Shown: positions 50,255-58,944 of the stretch, one piece after another
How the letters are laid out: every line of letters starts with the position of its first letter
How positions within the stretch are numbered: position 1 is the first letter of the stretch
From: Acidimicrobiales bacterium
Lineage (GTDB): Bacteria > Actinomycetota > Acidimicrobiia > Acidimicrobiales > SZUA-35
Assembly: GCA_041394265.1 (NCBI GenBank)
Contig: JAWKIO010000005.1
Location: 4,712,001 to 4,776,000, forward strand
DNA length: 64,000 nucleotides
Direction of reading: 5' to 3'
Position numbers and translations under genes: made by a program
The notes under the pieces: model-generated
Told to the model about the DNA's origin: nothing
The model's input: the letters and a program-made list of their open reading frames with translations, nothing else
Database searches by the model: none

Positions 50255-51444
50255 GAGGTGACGCCCTGCTCGGCGAGCGTGTCGTAGTGCTTCTTCGCCG
50301 ACTGACGCATGTTGGAGATCACGCCGTTGAGCGTCTCGATCTCGACGACGCCAACCAGCTGTTCGGTCTTGGAGTCGACCACGCAACAGACCCCGGCCGA
50401 CGACACCAGCATCTGCTCCAGGGTGTCGTGCAGGGTGGCGTTCTGTTCCACCTTGGCCACGACCCGGGGGCCTGCTTCACCCAGTGGCACCGAGGTGTTG
50501 TCGAGGACGTGTTCGTTGGCCCATCGGAGCGGACGGCCCTGCTCGTCGGTGATGAGCAGGAAACGCTGGTAGCTGTTGTCGAGGATTCGCCGGGCCTCGT
50601 CGTGACTGGCCGAGGTGGTGACGGTGGGGTAGCCGCTGAGATCGAGATCTCGCACTCGCTCGAAGTTCAGCCCCTTGAGCGTGGACCCGGAGCCGATGAA
50701 ATCGTCGACGAAGTCGTCGACCGGGTAGGCGAGGATCCGCTCGGGCGTGTCGAGCTGGCGGATCGTGGACTGCTCGCCGAGGATGGCGATGCGGTCACCC
50801 ATCTTGATCGCCTCGTCGATGTCGTGGGTGACGAACACGATGGTCTTCTGGAGTTCGGCCTGCAGTCGCAGGAACTCGTTCTGCAGGCGGTCCCTGGTGA
50901 TCGGGTCGATGGCACCAAACGGCTCATCCATGAGCATGACGGCCGGGTCGGCGCCGAGGGCCCGGGCCACGCCGGCACGCTGCGCCTGCCCGCCCGACAG
51001 CTCCTTGGGATACCGGTTTCGGTAGATGTTGGGTGGGAGACCGACGACCTCGAGGAGTTCGTCGATGCGCTTCGAGATCCGGTTCTTGTCCCAGCCCAGC
51101 ATCTTGGGGACCGTGGCGACGTTCTCCCCGATCGTCATGTGGGGGAACAAGCCGATCTGCTGGATGACGTAGCCGATCGATCGCCGGAGTTCGTCGGGAT
51201 TGACGTCGGTGACGTCCTCGCCATCGAAGATGATCCGACCCGACGACGGCTCGATCATTCGATTGATGAGGCGCAACGTGGTCGACTTGCCGCAGCCCGA
51301 TGGGCCGACGAGCACGAGGACCTCGCCCTTGGGGATGTCCATGGTCAGCTCGCTCACTGCGGGGATCTCGGATCCCGGGTAGACCTTCGACACTCGATCC
51401 AGCTTGATCATGGGCGGCGGGGCGGCGGGGTCGCTGATGGTCAT
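50251..51444 (-). CDS. osmoprotectant ABC transporter ATP-binding protein with CBS domains
   Basis: A 397-residue ATPase of the ProV/OpuCA type. Walker A GPSGCGKST (about 47-55), signature LSGGQAQR (about 150), Walker B VMLMDEPFGAIDPI and the His switch FVTHD are intact. The C-terminal about 120 residues hold a CBS pair (TSASHDEARRILDNSYQRFLLITDEQGRP; LHDTLEQMLVSSAGVCCVVD), which in OpuA senses ionic strength or binds c-di-AMP. It overlaps the permease genes on both sides by ATGA. Confidence 0.94.
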   Translation of the reverse strand: MTISDPAAPPPMIKLDRVSKVYPGSEIPAVSELTMDIPKGEVLVLVGPSGCGKSTTLRLINRMIEPSSGRIIFDGEDVTDVNPDELRRSIGYVIQQIGLFPHMTIGENVATVPKMLGWDKNRISKRIDELLEVVGLPPNIYRNRYPKELSGGQAQRAGVARALGADPAVMLMDEPFGAIDPITRDRLQNEFLRLQAELQKTIVFVTHDIDEAIKMGDRIAILGEQSTIRQLDTPERILAYPVDDFVDDFIGSGSTLKGLNFERVRDLDLSGYPTVTTSASHDEARRILDNSYQRFLLITDEQGRPLRWANEHVLDNTSVPLGEAGPRVVAKVEQNATLHDTLEQMLVSSAGVCCVVDSKTEQLVGVVEIETLNGVISNMRQSAKKHYDTLAEQGVTS

Positions 51445-52097
51445 CGGAGGCCTTTCGAGGTGGTGAAGCGCTGGATCAGCGAGAACGCAAGATCGATCAG
51501 CAGGGCGAGCACGATGGTGAAGACCACGCCGGTCCACACCTCTTCGAGCGAGTTGGGAAGGCCGAGGCGACGGAGGCCGTTCTTGATGAACTCGCCAAGG
51601 CCGCCGTAGCCGACGAGTGTTGCGATGGCGGCGATGCCGGTGGTGAGCAGAGCCGAGACCCGGATCCCGGTCATGATGACCGGCCACGCCAGCGGAAGCT
51701 GGACGTCGAAGAGCCGCTGGCGGGCGTTGAGTCCCATGCCACGCGCCGACTCGATCACCGCCGGGTCGACCTCGTCGAGGCCGGTCACGGTGTTCCGCAG
51801 GATCGGCAGGATCGCATACATCAGCAGGGCGATGAACGACGGCCAGAATCCCAGTCCGACGATCGGGATGAAGATGGTGAACAACGCCAGCGAAGGAATC
51901 GTGAGGAAGATCCCTGCGGTGCCGATGGCGATCGACTTCGCCGTCGGGTGGTTGCGAACGGCGACACCGAGGCTCACGGAGAGCACGGTCGCCACCACGA
52001 TGACCGAGGCCACCAATTGGAAGTGTTCGAGCGTCAGCGTGACGATGTCGTCACGGCGTTGCTGTACGAAGTCGAACCAGCTCGAGATGCCGTCCAT
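51441..52097 (-). CDS. osmoprotectant ABC transporter permease (OpuCB/YehW-like)
   Basis: A 218-residue permease with five or six helices. The EAA-type loop reads VIESARGMGLNARQRLFDVQLPLAWPVIMTGIRVSALL (about 118-155). GGAGC precedes the ATG at 52097. It leads the operon permease-ATPase-permease, followed after a 309-nt gap by the binding protein, making a complete importer for betaine-like compounds. Confidence 0.9.
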   Translation of the reverse strand: MDGISSWFDFVQQRRDDIVTLTLEHFQLVASVIVVATVLSVSLGVAVRNHPTAKSIAIGTAGIFLTIPSLALFTIFIPIVGLGFWPSFIALLMYAILPILRNTVTGLDEVDPAVIESARGMGLNARQRLFDVQLPLAWPVIMTGIRVSALLTTGIAAIATLVGYGGLGEFIKNGLRRLGLPNSLEEVWTGVVFTIVLALLIDLAFSLIQRFTTSKGLR

Positions 52098-52243
52098 CAG
52101 TTCGCTCCGCTCGGTGTGGTGAGATCGAGATGCTGCACGGCTCCCTTCACGGCCCGGGGTGGATCCCCGGCGCCCGGCTGGTCGACGTTGCCGCCGACCG
52201 CCGCTTCGACCATAGAGGGTTGATCCGGTCATGACCCGATTCG

Positions 52244-52272
52244 ATCTGAATCCCCAGGTCAGCAAGGGTCAA
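52244..52272 (-). promoter_or_regulatory. promoter of the osmoprotectant ABC operon
   Basis: On the minus strand TTGACC (52272-52267) and TCAGAT (52249-52244) are separated by 17 nt. Transcription would start near 52237, giving a leader of about 140 nt before the ATG at 52097. An inverted repeat GCAAGG-GTCAA-CCTTGC (52262-52278) covers the -35 box and could be an operator. Confidence 0.5.
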
Positions 52273-52341
52273 CCTTGCCGGGGACGGGCCAATCGTGCGA
52301 TGACGCTTCAGATTTTGACGCGCTTCGGCCGATAGGAGGCC

Positions 52342-53640
52342 ATGGCCGTCCTCACGTTCAATGACGCCGCCCACCTCCTCCGCCGCTCCGGGTTTGCGGC
52401 CCACTACGGCACCATCTCGTCGATGGTCGGAATGACGAGGGAAGCGGCAGCCGATCAGGTGCTGAACGTGTCCGGCGCACCATCGCCGACCGCGGGGCTC
52501 CCGAACCTCGACAAGAGCCGGGACTCGTGGCCGAAGTACTCCGAGATGGTCTGGTTCTGGGCTGATCGTGCGGCGACCTCGCCCACACCGATCATCGAGA
52601 AGTTGACCCTGTTCTGGCACGGGCTGTTGCCGACGTCGCTGAACAAGGTCTTCCACCATCAGCAGCTGATGGACCAGAACACGCTGTACCGAACCGCCGG
52701 CATGGGATCGATCCACGATCTCTATCAGGCGATGGCGGTCCAGCCGGCCATGCTGCGCTACCTGGACAACGCCGACAATGTTGCTGCCGCGCCGAACGAG
52801 AACTTCGCCCGTGAGCTGATGGAGCTGTTCCTGCTCGGCGCCAACAATGGCTACACCGAAGAGGACGTCCGAGCCTCCGCACTGGCGTGGAGCGGCCACA
52901 TCCTCGATTCCACCGACGAGTTCTACGTCTTCGACGCATCCAAGCACCACAACGCCGCCACGACCTTCATGGGCGTGAACAAGGTGTGGAACGGTCCCGA
53001 GATCATCACCCACTTGATCAACGGGGCGAAGCAGACCGAGGTCTCGCTGTTCCTGGCTCGCAAGTTGTGGTCGTTCTTCGCCTACCCCAACCCACCGGCG
53101 TCCGTCGTCGACACCGTGGCCGGTGCGATGCGCTCCGGCGGGATGCGGACCGACGCTGCGCTGCGAGCGATCTTCACGCATCCCGACTTCTACAGCACCA
53201 CCGCCAAGCAAGGGTTGGTGCGCTCGCCGTTCGAGTTCGTCGTGGCCGCCATGGCGCACACGGCGACCCCGGCGAATGTCGCCCACCCCGAGTGGTACGG
53301 GTTCGACATGGGCCAGGCGGTGTTCGAACCGCCGAACGTCGCCGGTTGGCGATCGAACCAGTACTGGATCTCGAGTGCTGCTGCGTGGTCGAAGCATCAG
53401 TTCGCGAACAACCTTCGGTGGAAGCTCAACAAGACCAACGTCCTTCAGGACGTCGAATTGCTCGCTCCGCGGCAGGCCGCCGAGCAGGCGCTCGCCCAGT
53501 TCGGGGTCTATCAGCCCTCGGCCCGCACGCTCGACTCGTTGACCCAATTCGTCAGTGCCGAACGATCGGCCAAGGGCTGGGGTGAGCGCACCGGCTTGCT
53601 CTTCCTCCCTGTCCTCACTCCCGACTTCCAGATGGCGTGA
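52342..53640 (+). CDS. DUF1800 family protein
   Basis: A 432-residue protein of a widespread uncharacterised family: FNDAAHLLRRSGFAA at the start, LTLFWHGLLPTSLNKV, and the hallmark NENFARELMELFLLG near residue 152, GYTEEDVRASALAWSG, and LARKLWSFFAYP. No signal peptide is seen, unlike many members. AGGAGG lies only 2 nt before the ATG. It is followed directly by a DUF1501 gene, the constant partner of this family. The pair is thought to be exported or surface-linked; function is unknown. Confidence 0.88.
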   Translation: MAVLTFNDAAHLLRRSGFAAHYGTISSMVGMTREAAADQVLNVSGAPSPTAGLPNLDKSRDSWPKYSEMVWFWADRAATSPTPIIEKLTLFWHGLLPTSLNKVFHHQQLMDQNTLYRTAGMGSIHDLYQAMAVQPAMLRYLDNADNVAAAPNENFARELMELFLLGANNGYTEEDVRASALAWSGHILDSTDEFYVFDASKHHNAATTFMGVNKVWNGPEIITHLINGAKQTEVSLFLARKLWSFFAYPNPPASVVDTVAGAMRSGGMRTDAALRAIFTHPDFYSTTAKQGLVRSPFEFVVAAMAHTATPANVAHPEWYGFDMGQAVFEPPNVAGWRSNQYWISSAAAWSKHQFANNLRWKLNKTNVLQDVELLAPRQAAEQALAQFGVYQPSARTLDSLTQFVSAERSAKGWGERTGLLFLPVLTPDFQMA

Positions 53641-53642
53641 TC

Positions 53643-55640
53643 ATGAACCGATTCGACCCCACCACTGCCGACGTCGTCGCTGCGCTCTCGACACCTGCTC
53701 CCGAAGATCGTGGCAGCCTCGACCGGCGCCGATTCCTCCAGGCAGCCGCCGTCACGGGGGCCGTGACCATGCTGCCGGCATGGCTCGCCGACCAGGCGGC
53801 GGCTGCGACACCACTGGGTGCTTCCGACGGCGTGCTCGTCCTGATCATGATGAACGGCGGCAACGACGGCATGAGCATGGTGCCGCCCTACGCCGACGGG
53901 AACTATCGCCAGATCCGAGGTCGGCTGGCGATCGGTGCCGACCGGGTGTTGCGGATCAACGATCAACGAGGTCTGCATCCGAACCTGCCGTTCGTGAAGG
54001 GCATGTGGGACCAGGGACGAGTGGCGGTGATCGACGGGGTGGGTCATCCCCAGCCTGATCTGAGCCACTTCATGTCGATGGCCCGCTGGATGACGGCGAG
54101 CACGTCGACCTCGAATGTGTCGACTGGCTGGCTCGGTCGCTATGTCGACGGGCTCGGCAGCCCTGACGCGTTCCACTCGATTGCGATGGGTTCGTCGGTC
54201 CCGCTGACCCTGTCGGGCAACCGGTCGACGGCGACCGCCCTGCCGTCGTCGGCCGGGGGCCTGCTCACCGTCGATCCCGACCCCGTGTACCAGCGACAGC
54301 AGGCGACGATCCACCAGATCGCCGGTGGCAGCACCGGACTGGGCGCGCTCGCCGACAGCCTGGCCCGGAGCGCGAGCAGCTCGATCGGTCTGGCGACAAG
54401 CGTGGCCGGCTACTACCAACCGGATCTGCCGAGCGAAGAACTCGCCGCCCAACTCACCCTGTGTGCGCGCTTGATCAACGCCAATCTCGGCACCAGGGTG
54501 CTGATGGTCAGCTACGGCGATTTCGATTCGCATGCCAACCAGGCGAGCATGCACGGCGATCGGATGACCGAGCTGAACCGCGGCCTCCAGGCCTTCTTCG
54601 AGACCCTCGATCCCGGCTTTCTGGGTCGAACGCTCGTGCTGACGTCGAGTGAGTTCGGTCGTCGACCCTGGGCCAACGAGTCCGGCGGTACCGATCACGG
54701 AACGTCGAACACGCTGCTCGCCATCGGCGGTGGCGTGAACGGCGGGTTCTACGGCCAGCTCCCAACGCTCGGCGGGCATCGCCGGTGGGACAACTTCGAG
54801 ACAACGGTCGACTTCCGCCAGGTCTACGGCAACGTGGTCGTGCGCTGGCTCGGTGCGGACTCGGCCGAAGTCATCGGGGCCGACTACGCCGACATGGGAT
54901 TCCTCCGAGCACCGTCGGGGACCGCCGGTGGGTCGAGCGGATCGATCTCGGGTCAGCCCGGTGGCAGCAGGTTCCAGCTGGCCCGGCTCTACTCGGCGTA
55001 CTTCCGCCGTATGCCCGACGAAGAGGGCATGGACTTCTGGCTCGCCCAGCGGCGCAACGGGCTGCGCCTCGAGTCGGTCTCCGCCGAGTTCGCCCGCTCG
55101 GCCGAGTTCGCCGCCACCTACGGCGCACTGTCCAACGCCGGCTTCATCGATCTGATCTACGCAAACGTGTTGCGCCGGACCCCCGACGCCGCCGGGCGGG
55201 CCTACTGGATCGGACTGCTCGATCAGGGTGAGGATCGGGGCAAGGTCATGCAGGGCTTCTCGGAGTCGACCGAGTTCGTCACACTCACCACGCCCGAGAT
55301 CGTCGAGGCCGAGAAGACCGGACCGATCGGTCGGCTCTATCGGGCCTACCTCGATCGTGAGGGCGATCGGGCGGGCCTCGAGTACTGGCTCGGCACCTCG
55401 ACCCCGCTGCTCCAGATCTCCGAGTCCTTTGCATCGTCCAATGAGTTCGTGCAGCGCTACGGGGCCCTGAGCGACTCGCAGTTCGTCGACCAGATCTACC
55501 GGAACGTGATGAAGCGCGAGGCCGACGAGGCCGGTCGCAACTTCTGGACCCAGCAGTTGGGTCGGGGGCAGTCGCGAGGAATGATCATGCTGTCGTTCTC
55601 GAACTCGAGCGAGTTCAAGACCACGGTCTCCAAGCGATAG
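53643..55640 (+). CDS. DUF1501 (sulfatase-like) protein with Tat signal and C-terminal DUF4214 repeats
   Basis: A 665-residue protein. A twin-arginine signal (SLDRRRFLQ, about 26-33, then a hydrophobic segment to Ala54) is followed by a DUF1501 domain (about 60-430) of the alkaline phosphatase/sulfatase fold: LIMMNGGNDGMSMV, DSHANQASMHGDRM, TSSEFGRRPWANESGGTDHGTSN. A Gly/Ser linker leads to two DUF4214 modules (about 441-555 and 559-665; YSAYFRRMPDEEGMDFW; YRAYLDREGDRAGLEYW), which in other bacteria attach to surface layers. GTG 53637 overlaps the DUF1800 stop; ATG 53643 is taken as start. The 3' end is tandemly repeated. Confidence 0.88.
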   Translation: MNRFDPTTADVVAALSTPAPEDRGSLDRRRFLQAAAVTGAVTMLPAWLADQAAAATPLGASDGVLVLIMMNGGNDGMSMVPPYADGNYRQIRGRLAIGADRVLRINDQRGLHPNLPFVKGMWDQGRVAVIDGVGHPQPDLSHFMSMARWMTASTSTSNVSTGWLGRYVDGLGSPDAFHSIAMGSSVPLTLSGNRSTATALPSSAGGLLTVDPDPVYQRQQATIHQIAGGSTGLGALADSLARSASSSIGLATSVAGYYQPDLPSEELAAQLTLCARLINANLGTRVLMVSYGDFDSHANQASMHGDRMTELNRGLQAFFETLDPGFLGRTLVLTSSEFGRRPWANESGGTDHGTSNTLLAIGGGVNGGFYGQLPTLGGHRRWDNFETTVDFRQVYGNVVVRWLGADSAEVIGADYADMGFLRAPSGTAGGSSGSISGQPGGSRFQLARLYSAYFRRMPDEEGMDFWLAQRRNGLRLESVSAEFARSAEFAATYGALSNAGFIDLIYANVLRRTPDAAGRAYWIGLLDQGEDRGKVMQGFSESTEFVTLTTPEIVEAEKTGPIGRLYRAYLDREGDRAGLEYWLGTSTPLLQISESFASSNEFVQRYGALSDSQFVDQIYRNVMKREADEAGRNFWTQQLGRGQSRGMIMLSFSNSSEFKTTVSKR

Positions 55641-55657
55641 CGGTCTCCAAGCGGTAG
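55624..55657 (+). repeat. 17-nt tandem repeat duplicating the DUF1501 gene 3' end
   Basis: CGGTCTCCAAGCGATAG (55624-55640), which includes the stop codon TAG, is followed at once by CGGTCTCCAAGCGGTAG (55641-55657), identical but for one base. Confidence 0.85.
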
Positions 55658-55671
55658 GCGTATCGGAGCGT

Positions 55672-55677
55672 TAGTGT
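55672..55677 (+). promoter_or_regulatory. -10 box (TAGTGT) of the second SMP-30 gene
   Basis: TAGTGT ends 6 nt before the ATG at 55684. Confidence 0.45.
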
Positions 55678-55683
55678 CGGCCG

Positions 55684-56547
55684 ATGGCTGGCCACGGAGA
55701 TGACCGCACGATCGAGACCCTTGCATGGGGCTATGGCTTGGTGGAGGGGCCACGCGTCGACGACGACGACAACTTGTATTTCTCCGATGTCCATCACGGT
55801 GGCGTGCACCGGCGTCGGCCCGATGGCACGATCGACCTGATCGTCCCGAAGCGTCGCGGCGTCGGAGGCATCGCCCTCCATGCCGACGGCGGGGTGGTCA
55901 TCTCCGGTCGCAATATCGCTCACGTACGCAATGGTGAGACCCGCGTGCTCTTCGCTCCCGAGGCGCCGGGGCTCAATGACCTCTTCACCGACGCGAGCGG
56001 TCGGATCTACTGCGGGACGATGCGATCTGACCCGTTCTCAACCGAAGGTCCGCGTACCGAGGGCGAGTGCTGGCGAATCGATGCCGAAGGTGGGGCGACC
56101 GAACTGTACGGCGGTGTTGCGCTGACCAACGGCATCGGCCTGTCACCCGACGGCAGCGTGCTCTATCACGCCGACACCACTCGCGGCGTCTGGGCCCACG
56201 ACCTCCACGACGGTGACGTCTCGAACCGTCGCCTCTTCCTCGATCGTGACGACTGCGATGGCGGTGCGCTGATGCCCGACGGTCTCGCGGTCGACGAGGC
56301 GGGAAACGTGTGGGTCGCCGACGTGTCCGGGTCGGGCGCGGCCCGAGCGTTCGACCCCGAGGGTCGCCAGGTCACTCGCATCGGCGTGCCGTCGTCGATG
56401 GTGACCAGCGTCAGTTTCGGTGGCGCCGACCGGCGAGATCTGTACATCGTCACCGGTAACAACACCGATGACCCGAGCCGTGCCGGCACCATCTTCCGGA
56501 CCCGAGTCGAGGTGCCGGGGTGTCAGGTCGCCAAGGCGACGATCTGA
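55684..56547 (+). CDS. SMP-30/gluconolactonase/LRE family protein
   Basis: A 287-residue six-bladed propeller lactonase: WGYGLVEGPRVDDDDNLYFSDVHHGGVHR (Glu ligand), GLNDLFTDASGRIYCGTM, LTNGIGLSPDGSVLYHADT (Asn ligand) and DGLAVDEAGNVWVAD (Asp ligand). All metal residues are present. It differs clearly from the protein at 23366-24268, so the two probably act on different lactones. It is a single gene with its own leaderless promoter. Confidence 0.9.
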   Translation: MAGHGDDRTIETLAWGYGLVEGPRVDDDDNLYFSDVHHGGVHRRRPDGTIDLIVPKRRGVGGIALHADGGVVISGRNIAHVRNGETRVLFAPEAPGLNDLFTDASGRIYCGTMRSDPFSTEGPRTEGECWRIDAEGGATELYGGVALTNGIGLSPDGSVLYHADTTRGVWAHDLHDGDVSNRRLFLDRDDCDGGALMPDGLAVDEAGNVWVADVSGSGAARAFDPEGRQVTRIGVPSSMVTSVSFGGADRRDLYIVTGNNTDDPSRAGTIFRTRVEVPGCQVAKATI

Positions 56548-56577
56548 GCGTGCAAACGCTGGCGGATGGAGCCGCGC

Positions 56578-57129
56578 TCAGACGATGCACCCGGCGTGCG
56601 CCAGTGCCATGCGGATCAGGCGATCGTGGCCGCTGGTGATCTCGGCTCGAACCGCAGGAGCGAGCACTTCCTCGGGCGTGATCCAGGTGATGTCGAGCGA
56701 GGCGTCGGACGCTTCGCAGATGCCCTCGATGGGCACGATGTAGGCGAGGCTGACCGCGTGCTGGCGAGGGTCGTGGAAGCCGGTCTTGGTGGGGTCGGGG
56801 AAGTACTCGGCCACGGTGAACGGGGCGGGGGAGAGCGGCACCTTCGGCAGAGCCAGGGTGCCGAGGTCCTTCTCGATGTGGCGGACGAGCGCATCGCGGA
56901 CGAGCTCGCCGAAGAGCACCCGACCGCCGACGATGGCACGGCTGATGGTGCCGTCGGGCATCACCCGCAGGAGGAGCCCGACGTGGGTGATGCGACCGGC
57001 GTCGTCGATGCGGACGGGAACAGCATCGACGTAGACCACCGGCATGCGGCCACGGATGATGCCGAGTTCTTCGTCGGACATCCACCCGTGCTCGGTCTCG
57101 GTCACTTCGTTCGTGCTCTGATCGCTCAC
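56578..57129 (-). CDS. Nudix-like protein (DUF4916 type) with degenerate Nudix box
   Basis: A 183-residue protein. A Nudix fold is suggested by VVYVDAVPVRIDDAGRITHVGLLLRV and a box-like segment GGRVLFGELVRDALVRHIEKDLG (about 79-101). Compared with Gx5Ex7REUxEExGU the RE is RH and EE is EK, so at least one metal-binding Glu is lost, and hydrolysis is doubtful. The rest (AVSLAYIVPIEGICEASDASLDITWITPEE) is typical of the actinobacterial DUF4916 group. GTG 57129 is chosen; upstream in-frame sequence is poor. Confidence 0.78.
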   Translation of the reverse strand: MSDQSTNEVTETEHGWMSDEELGIIRGRMPVVYVDAVPVRIDDAGRITHVGLLLRVMPDGTISRAIVGGRVLFGELVRDALVRHIEKDLGTLALPKVPLSPAPFTVAEYFPDPTKTGFHDPRQHAVSLAYIVPIEGICEASDASLDITWITPEEVLAPAVRAEITSGHDRLIRMALAHAGCIV

Positions 57130-57275
57130 GTGATCCCATTTCGGCCGTCGTACGCAGCGCCAACAGTCAACCGCGTGGACGACCCGACGCGGTGCATCCC
57201 GCTCGAAACGCAACCAGTCGTCCAACCCGGCGACAGACTTGCGGTTGGCGTCAGATCTGCGTGAGTCTTCAGCCC

Positions 57276-58079
57276 ATGACCGACTACTTCGAGAACTACC
57301 CGGGATTGGCCTTCGAACGTCGCGACAACGGCGTGCTGTTGATGACCCTCAACCGACCGGACAAGCTCAACGCCACCGACGGCCCGCTCCACCTGGGGCT
57401 GAGCCGGGTGTGGGACGACATCGATGCCGATCCCGACACCCGAGTGGTCGTCGTCACCGGAGCAGGCGACGCGTTCAGCGCCGGCGGCGACCTGGAGTGG
57501 ATCTCGGGGATGGCCGGCAACTACGAGGTCATCCGGGGCGTCATGCAGGAGGCCGGTGACATCGTCTACAAGATGATGTCCTGCTCGAAGATCATCATCT
57601 CGGCCATCAACGGCGTGGCGGTCGGCGCCGGTTTGGCCGTTGCGCTCATGGCCGACATCTCGATCATCGCGGAAGACGCTCGGTTCACCGACGGTCATCT
57701 CCGTCTGGGTGTCGGCGCGGGCGACCACGCCAACATCTTGTGGCCCCTCTCGGCCGGGATGGCGAAGGCCAAGTACTACTTGCTCACCGCCGACTTCCTG
57801 AGCGGCAAGCAGGCCGACGAGATCGGCCTGGTGTCCAAGTCGGTGCCTCGAGAGCGGCTGATGGACGAAGCCATGACCGTCGCGACGAAGATCGCGACCG
57901 GACCGCAGGACGCCGTGCGGTGGACCAAGCGCAACCTGAACCTGTGGCTGACCCAGGCCGCCCCGGCGTTCGACGCCAGCCTCGGGTTCGAGATGCTCAG
58001 TTTCTTGGGGCCCGATGCGGCCGAGGGGGTTGCGGCGCTGCGCGAGAAGCGAGCCCCGAAGTTCCCGACGGCCCAGTAG
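57276..58079 (+). CDS. enoyl-CoA hydratase/isomerase family protein
   Basis: A 267-residue crotonase-fold enzyme. NRPDKLNATDGPLHLGL, VVVTGAGDAFSAGGDLEWISG (first oxyanion segment), AINGVAVGAGLAVALMADI (second oxyanion Gly) and DARFTDGHLRLGVGAGDHANILWPL are conserved. Instead of the usual hydratase Glu pair it has DGHLRLG and GAGDHA, so isomerase, hydrolase or another crotonase chemistry is possible. The 3' 83 nt overlap the convergent metal-hydrolase gene. Confidence 0.88.
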   Translation: MTDYFENYPGLAFERRDNGVLLMTLNRPDKLNATDGPLHLGLSRVWDDIDADPDTRVVVVTGAGDAFSAGGDLEWISGMAGNYEVIRGVMQEAGDIVYKMMSCSKIIISAINGVAVGAGLAVALMADISIIAEDARFTDGHLRLGVGAGDHANILWPLSAGMAKAKYYLLTADFLSGKQADEIGLVSKSVPRERLMDEAMTVATKIATGPQDAVRWTKRNLNLWLTQAAPAFDASLGFEMLSFLGPDAAEGVAALREKRAPKFPTAQ

Positions 58080-58944
58080 CGCTCGAGTCCCGAGCGGCTG
58101 CTTCCTCGCGCCGACCAGCGCTGGCGCGCAGGTCGAAGTCGAGCAGCCACACCCGATAGAACTCCGGGTCCGACAGACTGCTCGGGTGGTGCCCCCGCAG
58201 CAACGCGCCGGCCATGGTGGGCAGCAGTTCGAAGACGAAGGTCAAGCACCACCAGGTGAGGCGAAGCCACGCCATGGGCGACAGGATCCGCCGGGAGCTG
58301 ATCATCATGACCAGCGTTCCCAGCACCGTGTAGAAGGCAAGCGTCGACAGTGATGCGAGCATGCCGATCAGGAAGGACCCGCGGCTGCCCCCTCGGGCGG
58401 TGAAGACGTCGAACGCCACGGTCTTGTGCTCGACCTCCTCGGCGAGATGCCAGACGAAGAGGTCGGCCGCCGGACCGTCGGCCCCGTCGAGCAGGGTGCG
58501 GCGATGGTCGGCGACCCAGCGAGCGATGGCGTAGGCGATCGTCTCGGCACCGGCGGCATACGCGAGCGCAAAGTTGCCGCGGCCCTTGGCCTCGATGAAG
58601 CGGAAGGTCCTCGACAGCCAGTGATCGACCTTGCGCAGGAAGGGGTAACGGTGGATCAGGTGCTGGTTGAAGCGCCGGTGTTGCCCGTGGTGTGAGCTCT
58701 CCTGCGCCGCGTAGGCCCGCGCCTGTTCGGCGAGCGGGGCGTCCAACTCGTCGATGACGCCCCGGACGGACCGAACCACGTACGGTTCGACGTGGGGCAT
58801 CATCATCGAGACGGCATTGGCCGCCATGGCGAATTCCGGCAATCTGCGCTGCCAATCGACCTCGAACGAGGCCGTCGAATCGAACGAGACCTGGCGGGCC
58901 CGGAGTGGGTGGTCCGCCAGCGGCGTGTCGAAGGTGGCGCTCAT
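57997..58944 (-). CDS. metal-dependent hydrolase (PF10118 type), membrane-associated
   Basis: A 315-residue protein of the predicted metal-dependent hydrolase family: FEVDWQRRLPEFAMAANAVSMMMPHVEPYVVRSVR near the N-terminus, and AAQESSHHGQHRRFNQHLI and FVWHLAEEVEHKTVAFDVF with ferritin-like Glu and His ligands. Two hydrophobic stretches (about 195-245) suggest membrane attachment. Family members of known structure are not characterised; a di-iron chemistry is often assumed. The ATG has GGGAGG upstream and a perfect 10-bp inverted repeat in its leader. The C-terminal end overlaps the enoyl-CoA hydratase gene by 83 nt. Confidence 0.82.
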   Translation of the reverse strand: MSATFDTPLADHPLRARQVSFDSTASFEVDWQRRLPEFAMAANAVSMMMPHVEPYVVRSVRGVIDELDAPLAEQARAYAAQESSHHGQHRRFNQHLIHRYPFLRKVDHWLSRTFRFIEAKGRGNFALAYAAGAETIAYAIARWVADHRRTLLDGADGPAADLFVWHLAEEVEHKTVAFDVFTARGGSRGSFLIGMLASLSTLAFYTVLGTLVMMISSRRILSPMAWLRLTWWCLTFVFELLPTMAGALLRGHHPSSLSDPEFYRVWLLDFDLRASAGRREEAAARDSSATGPSGTSGLASRAAPQPPRPHRAPRN

